A DNA stretch of 64,000 nt from Hygrophila difformis (Eukaryota; Streptophyta; Magnoliopsida; Lamiales; Acanthaceae). Position numbers and translations under genes: made by a program. The notes under the pieces are model-generated. The model saw only the letters and a program-made list of their open reading frames with translations, did no database searches and was not told the origin of the DNA. Where the stretch lies: the NCBI GenBank assembly GCA_030278955.1, contig JAOANR010000013.1, forward strand, positions 39,220,191 through 39,284,190, read 5' to 3'. This document shows positions 11,231-21,700 of this stretch, one piece after another; the first letter of the stretch is position 1, and each line of letters begins with the position of its first letter.

Positions 11231-11411
11231 TTTTTTTTTTTGGTGAAACCGGGTATCCCAGGCCACATTGGACCTAACACTAATCCATCGAGGATCTGCA
11301 AGGGCAATTAAGGGCGCCTCTCCCAAAGCAGTTTTTTGCATACACAAGGCTCGAACCGAGACCTTGCATAAGCGACTAGAGCCCCATCCACTCAAGCCAA
11401 CTGCTGTTGGT
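11231..11411 (-). mobile_element. tRNA-derived SINE with perfect 12-bp target duplications
   Basis: Read on the minus strand, the element has a pol III A box (TGGCTTGAGTGG, complement of 11388-11399), a B box (GGTTCGAGCC, complement of 11348-11357), a unique body and an A tail (T run from 11231). It is flanked by identical aaatttgacatt copies at 11219-11230 and 11412-11423, the signature of LINE-mediated insertion. Identical flanks suggest a fairly recent insertion. It carries no protein; open frames across it are fortuitous. Confidence 0.88.
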
Positions 11412-11423
11412 AAATTTGACATT

Positions 11424-11769
11424 AAACAAATTAGTTTTATAATATTAAATATTTATACTTTTATGTTTATAGTATGTGTCTTCGATTGTGTCAAAAATAG
11501 AAATATAACAATTATTTTATTATCGAACCAATATAATTGAAGAAATTTATGGGTGGGAGGCTCACACCTAAAATCAATTGGTGATAGGTGGAGTAGTTTC
11601 CAACCATATAAGATAGTAAAGGGGACGCTGATGGAACACGCCTATGAAAGTGGACCGTGCCCACAGATCGTTATTGGATGCCAACACATACATACATGGT
11701 ATTATAATATATCTACTAGAATGGTTATGAAAAATACATTTCCAAAGCAGATCTGCAACAACGTCTAAT
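11424..11769. other. Short intergenic stretch
   Basis: AT-rich, with no recognised gene. A phrase near 11548 (gggtgggaggctcacacc) may belong to the neighbouring LTR-element remnant. Confidence 0.4.
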
Positions 11770-13127
11770 TGGAAATTTGGTTCTTTTCGTCTATGTCCGT
11801 AGATCTGCAATATGCAACCGCGAACAATCTCCCAAGCACACGAACGGGCGCACGTACGGATCTCCCTTCTTGCACACGAATAGATTCACCACCAAGAATC
11901 TTCCAGACTGTTCCCGGCCTCGTACGAACTCCGGATGAACAGAGATCTATCGAACGGATGGAGAGAAAATTGGATCTCCAAGAAAACCCTATGGCCACCC
12001 CCTCTATAGTCTTGGAAGAGAATTATGATTGTGTTATTATTGGAGGCTAGGGTTTCTTGAAGACCTATTTATAAACTCTCCTAGTTGGTCCTTAGGCCAG
12101 ACTGAGAATGCACTAGAAGATATCAGGCTCATGCTCTTTACAAGCTCAAATTCTTATGCTCAGCCCAGAACATAATTTGGCCTATAAAACATTAATTAAT
12201 TCCACTAAATAATTAATGTTGCACTCCCAGTCTGATTCAGATTGAATCTGGGCTTCTATTAGACTCAATTTATTTCCCGCATTTAAGATATCGCACGCCC
12301 ATTAATTAATTAAAACTTTTGACAATTTTAATCAATTAATCTCTTTCTAATCCTTAAGTAGTACCACTCAAACTTTATCATTGTACGGAATAAATCCACT
12401 TGCAGGGTTCATACAATGATCCTTATTGAGCTCCTTAAGGGGACATCATCAACCCGGATAACCAAGACACAGTGCCTTAGTGAGAATAAATAGACACCAT
12501 GCAAATAATGTTATCGCCCAAAATACGAGGCATATTGAATCAACTAGAATTCTCACTCATGGTAAATCAAAGTGAACAACAAATATTCCATGTGTCAGAT
12601 TTATCTCTACTAGGGTTAAGAATTAATCAGAGTCACCGAGATCTTGATTATTCTTTTGTCAGAACAGAAGAATGCATCTCAACTGTCATCCATTCACTGT
12701 GACAAAGCACACTACTGCAAAGTAATAGTCAAGATAAACTAATTACAAGTTTACAGTACAACTTAAACCAATAGTTATGTCCCAAACTATCTCAGTTGTG
12801 AATACTGTTTACATCTTATAAGGAACCCACAACACGATCTTCTGTGTGACTCTTAGCACACCATGTTGTCTACAATATTAGATAATTGGACATACTTGCA
12901 ATTATATAGAAAACATACAAGCATTCATACAAAAGCAACAATGTAAATAACCATTTATTTCAGTCAATATAGAAATTGAATAAATACAAAAGCACACTAA
13001 AAGTTTGCTTTACTGTATACTCCGATCGATGCGGATACCAACACCCTCACCTCTAGATGATATCCATCTCGAATTACTAAATTTGGGATCAAATATACCC
13101 AACCCGAATACCATGGCTCTGATACCA
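11770..13127 (-). mobile_element. LTR-retroelement remnant, minus strand
   Basis: Read on the minus strand this begins with a methionine-tRNA-type primer-binding site. About 1 kb downstream there is a TATA box (TTTATAAATAGG, complement of about 12065-12076) followed by an AAACCCTAGCC leader. The phrase GGTTATCCGGGTTGATGATG and its surroundings have the look of copia-type non-coding sequence. No gag or pol frame exists, so it is either a non-autonomous (LARD/TRIM-like) element or a leader fragment. LTR boundaries could not be fixed. Confidence 0.4.
13110..13127 (-). promoter_or_regulatory. Primer-binding site, initiator Met-tRNA type
   Basis: The minus strand reads TGGTATCAGAGCCATGGT. Its first twelve bases (TGGTATCAGAGC) are the standard complement to the 3' end of plant initiator tRNA-Met used by most Ty1/copia elements. 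This fixes the minus orientation of the remnant. Confidence 0.7.
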
Positions 13128-14282
13128 TATAGAATTCAAAATACGATCTCTTTACTCTTATTACAACCGAATTTCAAATCCTGCTAAAAAAATAAGTGAT
13201 CTCTTATTCAAATCCCAACACAGTTTTTTCAAAAGAATGAAACTAGTGGAGATAATTCTCGTCGGCAATAAATCAAGAACTAATCAACACAAACTGATTT
13301 TCATTTCAACTGTAAAAGAATCATCAATTCATCAATTTGATGATCAATCATCATCACGTCGTCTGTACACGCACATGAACAGCCTTGTACAGTATATTAC
13401 TAATATTTCTGCAATATGGGCCGTATAAAACAAAACAAAATGCATACGCGTACGCGTATATGTTACACCATTAATTTGGCATTGAAGAAGAAAGAAGAGT
13501 ACATGGTGGGACTGACTAACTGAGGAAGGAGTGGGGGGCGTGGACCCCCTTCTTTTGGCAATCAAGGAGAGAGTGGTGGTGGTGGGGAAGATGATAGATG
13601 GACTGCCATTTTCACACTGGCGTTCAAAACCATTTAGGATAAAGACACTCTTAATTACAGACAACGACTGTCTGACTACTGACTCTCAATCACACAATCA
13701 CTCATCAGTCATCACCCACTGCAATGAATCACTCCCTTTTAAACTCCCACCGCTACTATTTTAAATTTATGTTTTTCCCCCTTTTCTTCTTCCTCATTTC
13801 TTGATTCAGTTTTCATCCCATTCAGGTTTGTTTCTTATCTTTTATTTGAGGTATGAGAAAGTTGGGGTGTCATTTTTGCTTCTTTATGTTTGTGTAATAA
13901 AGGTACAGTTGGGGCAGTGAAGTTCACTTTTTTTTTTTTTTTTTTTTTTTTGCTTTAAATTTCCCCTACTTGCCTTGATCTGTAAGAGTCTTTTTTATTT
14001 TGGGGATAAATTTGTGCTGAATTATTGGGAACAAGAATCCAAGGATTGCTTTAGATAACGATACATATATATGTTAATATGTATATATTCTTTGCTTCTT
14101 CCTAGCTGCATTCACGCTGTCAGTCATCATCATTTACCAATTGATTCGCTATTCTGACAATTCCATAGCTGATAGCACATGTTGTGTACAGTTGGTCTGT
14201 ATTCGGGTCTGCTTTCCCCCCATTTTATCAAGCGCTAAAATGCTTTGGTAATACAGTATGTTTCAGGGAGACACTGACTGAA
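13128..14282. other. Upstream region of the GATA gene
   Basis: The stretch is AT-rich with a 20+ bp T run (about 13929-13951). It should hold the promoter and 5' leader of the gene starting at 14283. Open frames upstream (for example one beginning at 14184 in the same frame) were considered, but the sequence before 14283 has no family similarity. No individual promoter element can be asserted. Confidence 0.4.
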
Positions 14283-15259
14283 ATGGGAGGAGCTGCCGCC
14301 AATTCTGAGGATCTTGATGAGATTGATTGTGGGAACTTGTTCGAACAAATTGAAGACATAATCGAGTTCCCTCCAGAGGAAATTGGCCATTCATTGATGA
14401 CCTGTAATGACGGCAAGGATGATGCCCTGACCTTCTGGAACAATGTGCTGCCGGAAAGCCACCCCCTTTTCCCCGACAACGCCGATCACCTCTCCCTTCC
14501 GGTAAGAAGCATCATCAATCACCTCATTTTTACCTAATTTAAACCTGTTCTGTAATAAACTGATTTTTTGGGGGCCTCCTTTCGTAGTACGAGGAAATCG
14601 CGCAATTGGAGTGGCTATCGGCTTTTGTGGAGGATTCATTTTCCGGCGGAAGTTCCAATCTTGGAAACGAAACCTTCTGTTCCAACAAGGATGCCCCAAT
14701 TTCGAGCCCTGTGTCCGTATTGGAGAGCAGCAGCACCAGCAGCAGCGGCAGCTCCGGCGGCAGAATCGAGATAAACCCTAGCCCGACTCATCGCGGTCCG
14801 CAGCGAGCGCGGAGCAAGCGTCCCCGCCCCGCAATTTTCAACCCTAGGCCGGAAATTCATCTGATTTCGGGGAATTTTGCAGGCCCCAATTGGAAGATTC
14901 CAAAACCAGTCAAACTAGAATCCAAGAAGAAAATGAAAATTAAACCTACTATTTCATTATCTGCCGATCAAGAAGCGGTTGTTGATCAGAGCCCACCGGT
15001 GCGCAAATGCTTGCATTGCGAGATAACAAAGACGCCCCAATGGAGGGCCGGTCCCATGGGCCCGAAAACCCTTTGCAACGCCTGCGGTGTCCGGTACAAG
15101 TCCGGCCGGCTCTTCCCCGAGTATCGGCCTGCTGCAAGTCCCACCTTTGTTCCATCCGTCCATTCCAATTCCCACAAGAAAGTTCTGGAGATGAGGATCA
15201 ATGTTAACGCTGGGACGCCAGGAACTTTGGCGTCGGCCGAGGTTGTTTCGAACTCTTAG
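14283..15259 (+). CDS. GATA-type zinc-finger transcription factor (subfamily I, GATA8-like)
   Basis: A DNA-binding transcriptional regulator recognising WGATAR-type sites, acting in the nucleus. Two exons: 14283-14501 (73 codons, donor g|gtaag) and 14588-15259 (223 codons plus stop, acceptor cgtag|tac), giving 296 residues. The N-terminus is acidic (DLDEIDCGNLFEQIEDIIEF), as in the GATA8 group. A serine-rich stretch with SPVSVLESSSTSSS and a basic RARSKRPRP nuclear-localisation-like patch follow. The single plant-type IVb finger C-x2-C-x18-C-x2-C spans about residues 214-239 (CLHCEITKTPQWR ... LCNAC), then the conserved VRYKSGRLFPEYRPAASPTF and HSNSHKKV tail. The start is chosen because family similarity begins there; an in-frame upstream ATG at 14184 would add 33 unrelated residues. 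The gene looks intact. Assignment to GATA8 rather than a close paralogue is inference. Confidence 0.93.
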
Positions 15260-17161
15260 GATGCTTGATGAAGCTAGGGATCGGAGATCAGAAGGGTTTC
15301 CTACTAGCCTTAGTTTGCTACATATATGTGTGTTGTTGTTCAATTCATTACACACAGGTTATTTGGTTTCTCTTGTTTTTAATGGTTAGTGATACTTCTG
15401 AAGGTTAGAAGTTAGGACAAAATGGTGAAACAGAGGTTAGAAGAATATTTTGTCATGTTAGGGTCTTGAAGTGATCGGGTCTCTTTGGAGTGGAATCAAT
15501 ACTGTATCTTATCTGCTTTAGTGCTTTAGTTTTGTAGTGTCTTTCTTGGCATTCCTTTGATGGGAAATTCTTTTTGCAGTTGAGATTGGATTGTAGGGTT
15601 TTTTTACATAATGGTTACAAGTTACATGCGCTGTCTCTTTTGGGATAAAACTAGTCTGTGGAAAGAAACTGGGTTGCACTTGCACTGATGGAATTAGACT
15701 CACTCTTCGAAAATATGAACAATTAGTTGAATGTAATATAGTTCAATAGTATTGCAGAAAGTTAGATGGTGATGGGATTAAAGAAACGTAAATTTGAATC
15801 TCTGGTTGTTTACTGTTGGAAAGATCTTTTATTACACATTACAGTTCAATGCTTTGTGTTTCTGATTGGGGGGCTTGCTTGGAAAATCACTCAATGATTG
15901 AGATAGCCTAAATTCATGGAAATTGATTGTCTTCTTATTAGTCATTGCTTGATTGATATCATACAGGGCAGGATTTGTGTCTCTCTCCTTCACAATTAAT
16001 CTGCAAACCAACCACAGCTAATTCTAAGGGTTCAATTGATTGGGCGTTTTCGACTTTTCACACTTAAATTTCTGAGGCCCACACAAAATCTGTTTCCTTA
16101 CAGAAATTTTCTGTTCCCTATTGGGTCCATGACCGTGTAGTAATGTAAATATCCTCCCCCCAATATGCAGACACACAAAACTACCAGAGGCCAGCCCATT
16201 GCTACCCTTTTTGTCTTTTCGTAATAAATCAAAACAGATGCCAACTCGTGTAGGGTAGAGATTGATGATTTCCCTCAACTGTAGTTGTATACCATGATTA
16301 CCTCAATGACATGAGGAATAGCACACAAATTAAAGAAAATACTCCTATACTGGGGTGTGGCTTTGGTGTACATGTACATGCATACTTTATATACTTTATG
16401 TATGTGATGAGAGAGATGTTTCATATAATGGGAGAGATAATTCATATGATGGAAGAATATTTTGTGGGTGCGTGATGAGAAAGATTTTTTCTAAGATGGA
16501 TGAATATGTGATGTGAGGGAAGTTTTATGTGATGGGAGAAATGCCATATGTGATGTCTGCACCTGCATATTATTCAAGTGGTTGTACAGTAGCCGGTTAC
16601 CTATACTGCACCATGAATTATCCTTGGCTCAGTAAGGTTATCATATTTAGTTTTCTTGATAGGGGTTAATTGCTCACATAAAACGCCATTTATATACAGT
16701 TGCCTCGGCTAATTAGCCAGATTGGGTCATCATATTCATAGGTCTGGCATCGTCAATCTTGATTTTTAGGATGTGATCATTATCGATTAAGATAATGTAC
16801 AGATTATCACACAGTATGCACATGGAGCCTTAGTGCGAGATCTATTTTCTGTGATGGGTTAACCATGGTTACGGCAATGGTGGCATGGTTAACAGTGTAG
16901 ACATCACATAAATCCAACCGGACATCACTCATATGCACACATAAAGTTCATTTTTCCTAATACTTAATAAGCACGATGATTACCCCAATATATTTTTTCC
17001 TCCGACTAATAAATATTAAGGTCTTGTTTGGCAAATAAGCTAAAGTTTAGCTTATTTGAAAAGATAAAATAACTTAAAATAGTGTTCAATCAGTTCTTTT
17101 TAAAACCGCTGCAACATTTTTTATTTTAGCTTATTCTAGGCAAAAAGTTAGTCTTGAAATT
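15260..17161. other. 3' region of GATA gene and intergenic DNA
   Basis: The first few hundred bases should contain the 3' UTR. At about 16395-16570 there are loose tandem repeats of gatgggagagat / catatgatg type with a period near 35 bp. At 17021-17060 the phrase ggtcttgtttggcaaataagc looks like a MITE end. Nothing else was recognised. Confidence 0.45.
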
Positions 17162-17520
17162 GTGAGAATCATGGATTGGGTTTCAGATTCGGAGGCAATG
17201 GTCCACGTGTGCAAGGATTCTAAAATAATGGAAACTTCTGTTTCAGGGGACTATGGAGTTTTGCATGTTGCTGATGGTAGGCCTATATATGAAGATCCGA
17301 GGAAAAGGGATTGTCAGACGAACAACGGAAATCTGTGGAAGATGTGTCAAATTCCTGAGATTCAAACAAACTTGATTTCCGTTGGACAGTTATATGATTA
17401 CAGGTTTGGCACAACATTTTTATGGCGGGTCCTGGAAAGCTACGAAAGGGGCAATGGTGATTGCCCCTGTACATGACCAAGGACGATTGTGCGTTTTCGT
17501 TGAGGTTTGGGAGGGTCATC
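17162..17520 (+). pseudogene. Ty1/copia gag-pre-integrase/protease fragment
   Basis: The translation reads WVSDSEAMVHVCKD, VADGRP, then after an altered stretch IPEIQTNLISVGQLYD, and in a second frame GGSWKATKGAMVIA and GRLCVFVEV. This is the order expected at the copia protease (W-x-x-DSGA, with the catalytic DSGA here DSEA) and the adjacent gag-pre-integrase domain (LISVGQL ... KGAMV..G). The glycine-to-glutamate change at the protease active site and a frameshift near 17400 show that it is inactive. No flanking LTR was found. Confidence 0.7.
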
Positions 17521-17689
17521 CTTATGCTCGCCATGTGGAGGGGAGCTGGAGGCATGGGTACATTGTTTTTTCGGGTGTAGATGGGCTCGGCAACTCTAGG
17601 ATTTGTTGGGGATCTCTCTGCGTTTTTCAGGCCACTAGTTGCCTTGGAAAGTACTGATATGATGGACTTGGACATACTGAAAAAGGCAA

Positions 17690-18153
17690 TGTGGCGATGG
17701 GATAGTATGTGTTTCGCGTTGATATGGCATGTGTGGTTAGGTGGAACCCGAAGGGTTGGAGTGGGGGTGATTCTTCATGTTGATGGCAGTTCACCTGGGG
17801 GAGTCATTCGCACTACTGGCGATGGCCAAGGGTTTGGTAGCTCCATTGGTGTGGCTACCATTCTCCAGGCTGAATCGCTTGGTATTTTGTGTGGTCTTCG
17901 TAGATTGTGTGCGCGCCATGTGCTAAGTGCATGTTACTATTCTGAATTTTTGGAAGCTGTTAAGCTTATTTCTATACAAAACGGACATTTGTATTGGCCT
18001 ATCGTGACTCATATCCCCAGGATTGTCTCTGATTTCCATATGTTCCAGGTGTTTCATGTTCTTCGAGAGAGGAACGTGGTCTCGGCGGTTGTGTTTTTCA
18101 CAGCAAGGGCTTTTCTGCCGGATGATATCCGATCTGCCACTATTATTTCCTGA
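17690..18153 (+). pseudogene. Plant non-LTR-type RNase H (RVT_3-like) domain fragment
   Basis: A continuous frame reads ILHVDGSSPGGVIRTTGDGQ, then VATILQAESLGILCGLRRLC and further on HMFQVFHVLRERNVVSAVV. This parallels the RNase H domain common in plant LINE-like proteins (NVDGS..GGGGVIRD.G, AE..AL..GL, F.HV.RE.N.VAD.LA). The first Asp and the Glu are present. The third acidic position (normally ESDS) reads YYSEF and the last Asp (ADALA) is lost, so the fold is probably catalytically dead. The open frame of 191 codons survives without its partner domains. Confidence 0.6.
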
Positions 18154-18270
18154 TAGGATTGGGTCATGTTTGCTAGATTTTAGTTGTGTTGGAGGTTTGG
18201 ACCTTTTCTTTTCTTTAATTTTCCGTCTTTTCTTCTTTCCCATTGTTGTAGCATTTTTCGTTTGCTTCAA

Positions 18271-18562
18271 AGGGTGTTTGGATGTGTGTTTCAAATTGCA
18301 ATACTAAGATAATCATTAAAAAGTGTTCGGATTTGCATTTTTTATTACATCACAAGGCAACAATATGGTAAAATCTATTTTTTGTGAAACGCAATTTTCT
18401 TGCAACACCAAAATGTAGCTGCAAGAAAATAGCGTTTTCATTCCCTCAAAACACGAATAATAGATTATTGGAAGTTAGTACACAAATATGTTAACTGATT
18501 ATTTGCGTTTTGCAAACGCTATAATCAGATAATCTGTCCCAAAACGTACAAACAAACACCCT
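18271..18562. mobile_element. MITE with AGGGTGTTTG termini (292 bp)
   Basis: It starts agggtgtttgg and ends caaacaaacaccct, with terminal inverted repeats of about 10 bp. The interior is AT-rich and non-coding and has an internal palindromic feel around gcaatttgc / gcgttttgc. No unambiguous target duplication was seen. It lies about 220 bp downstream of the HD-ZIP III stop codon. Confidence 0.5.
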
Positions 18563-18780
18563 CTTATTTGCCAACGCTTGTGCGTTATTTTGATAATAAA
18601 AAAGATATATATATATATATATATAATATCTCCAATTGCATATTATTAAGAGATAAATATTAAAATAGACCACTATAAGGTCATTTGGTTTATTTTTACA
18701 ATGTACCACCCATTGTTGATGTTTGTAGTGACCTATTTCAGTATTTATCTCTATTATTTCCCTGACAAATTATTAAACAT

Positions 18781-21700
18781 TCACGTTTTCATAAATTGCC
18801 AGTTTGTAAACGCCAAAGCAAGGCAGAAGATTGAGCGATCGTATGACAGCACTTGCCACAGCACAGCTTGTCCATATGAGACCAAGCGATTTTCTACGGA
18901 CAGGCTATGTCCCGGTGGCAGAACAGCATACCCCTACAAAACAAAGAATTTGATTTTATTGTCCTCCCATTTGCTCCAGATCAATGGACTTCGCTGAATT
19001 TTCTATATATAAGGTTGCAATAATAATTTCAAGTTTACCTTCTGCATTACAATTGGCAGGGCAGAAGCAAACGATACATAATTATCAGATACACCGAGTA
19101 TCCGATCCACCGGCAGTGTTTGCAGGTCCTCCACTGCCGTCTCCAGCATTGCAAGCGCCTGATCGTTTCCGTACAGGCACACCGGAATAGACTGCAAACA
19201 AGAACAAGAGTGATTCAGCAACTTAGGGCAAATGCAAATAAAAAGATGCATTTGAAATATGAAGAGAAACATCTGCCTGTCTTTAAAAATTTTGTCTATG
19301 AAATGTATGCGTACCGAAAATGAAAGACACAGGATGGCGTACTGGTGGCCCTGTATCTGCTCCAGCGTTGACCTATTAGGCCTGATGCCAAGAAAGTCGA
19401 CACCCAAAACTGCCCTGCTCGAATTTCAGAAAAAATAAGAAGGGGTGTGTCAAGTTACATCATCTTGTTATGCAGCTCAAAAATTAGGACGAATAATGCA
19501 ATTTTAGCTATTTTGTGCAATCTGTTACAAAAGTTGTAGTTACCTATAGCCTCGACAAAGCAAGTGGGCGAGGTTTTCGGTGAAGGATGCGTTTGGAGGT
19601 AATGGAGCCAGGTCTTGATTAGCTTGGGGGAGTGACCTTGCAGGATGTGTTCGTGAAGGTCTTATTATTGCATGCGCAAGCCTTTTCACAATAGATATTA
19701 CGTTTTGCACGTATTGGCGCGCCATTACTAGAGCCTCGTCCTGACAGTGGGATTCATAAGGGAACTGAAAGGCGAGGATGAGTAATGACGGTGGTAGGCT
19801 AGTTGCGCTCCTTGATATAGATCCTGCGCTTGGCCCCAAATTGGCTAATGTTGTGGCACCCTGCCCCTACATCATATGCGTGCGTGGGAACTTAAAAGTT
19901 CGTAAAATAAATAGCACACGGGATCATAGCTACACAAACAGAAACTAGGAACTCAAAATATGTACCATTGAACCCAATGAGAAGATGCGAAATCCATATG
20001 ATAGCAGAGTAGGCTCGTTGGGCATAGTTTCCTCCGATGCTGCAAAGATTAATTCCGAGCATGATCCGAACCCACTGTCTACCATTCCAGTGATAACCTG
20101 TGCAAATAATGATGAAAAAAGTAATATTGTGTTGGATAACAAGTTTTAACTAAAGTTGTTAGAGTTCTTGAGAAGACTATTGTTATTTTGAACCTGTAAA
20201 TGATATATATCCCCTGCAGAAATGTTGTGCAGGCGCTCAGCAACGCGCCTAAACCGCATTAATCCCAAAGCCTGAAATCAAATTACACAAATTGAGCCGA
20301 CAATTTTTTAGTGTTAAACAATGGATGCGAGGTTCCAATTCAAAACCTCGTTCTCATGGAGCGTGTAGCCTAGATGTACAGGTTTTTCTGATATATCATG
20401 GGAATTCTTTGATGGATACGTAAAGCAGACAGCTCGGGAATATGGTTCGGAATGACTATCACCGAAGTCAAAATCCAGCCAAGTCGAGGTGGTCTGTTGC
20501 AGAGCCCTTATAAGGTCCATAGGAACAACATTCTGTCGCCAACAAAACATGCCTCCAATCAATATGGCCCAAAACATATACGCTTTAAGCGATTAAAATT
20601 AGGTATAGTTAGGAGAAGGGAGTCATTCGCAACTCACTTGGAGTAACAGAGCAGCTTTCACACAAACAACAGTATCGTAATTTGAATGAGGCGAAGAACT
20701 TTTAGCTGGCTTGACGGACAATATAAGATCATCAGAGGGATCAGTATTCAACAAACACCACCCGTCTTCATGAAAACAGTTGACAGCATCATTAAAGCTC
20801 CTGAACAAGAATGTTAATATAAATGTTATCACGGATTATGTCATAATACTTGTAGTGCAGATTCAAGTATTTGCTGTGAGAGAGAGAGAGAGAGAGAGTC
20901 GAAAATTCTTACCTGTGAAGTTTTCGACTGTAAAATCTCAGAAAAGCAGGTTCCTCTAGGGAAGGATTCGGCAGTTTGCCATTCTCCTCATTGTACACAT
21001 GCTCCATATAGTGAAATGCCTTAACAAAACAAAAGAAATGTTGATTATACTTGTGTGAAATTAAAATACACATTATATTAATGCCAAAGAAATGCAAAGT
21101 TCTAATAGAGATTAGTATTACAATAAAGGCTACTATATGTTTGGCGCAATCAAATTTTTAAAGTACATTATATAGCCGAGATACAAAATTTTTTGAAACA
21201 TATAAGTTCAACATTGATGGATCGGAGAAATGATTTTTAGAAAAAGGCGACTATAACTTGAAAAATTATTTCATAGTGAAACACAGGATTACAGGAATGT
21301 TTCTGGTTACATGAATGATACGAAAAATTGATTATTTCATCGAATGACTTTAAATAAATGAATCGTTGCATGATAGTTATGATGTTTACTTACAGCAACA
21401 ATCATTTGCTTGGACATAACTTCAGGCGACTCATAAAGGGGTCGTACTGTCTCCACAACAGACGATGCCTGCAGGGCACAACGAACGTATAAATAATCAT
21501 GCTTCCAATTCATTAAATCCTCCATCCATCATGTCCAGAGTGAGAAAGAAAATTAAAAAAATAAAGAAGAAAATGAATAAATTTATATGAGAGTACCTCC
21601 ATATCATAGTGTTCGACCATGTATATGGTCGATCCGCCCTCAATAGGGTAAACCATATAGCCACTAGCTAGCTTCTCCCCTCTTACATACTCCAGGGCAG

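Noticed and set aside
14184..14282. Longer N-terminus for the GATA protein from an upstream in-frame ATG
   Set aside because: The 33 extra residues lack similarity to GATA8-type proteins, whose acidic start matches from 14283.
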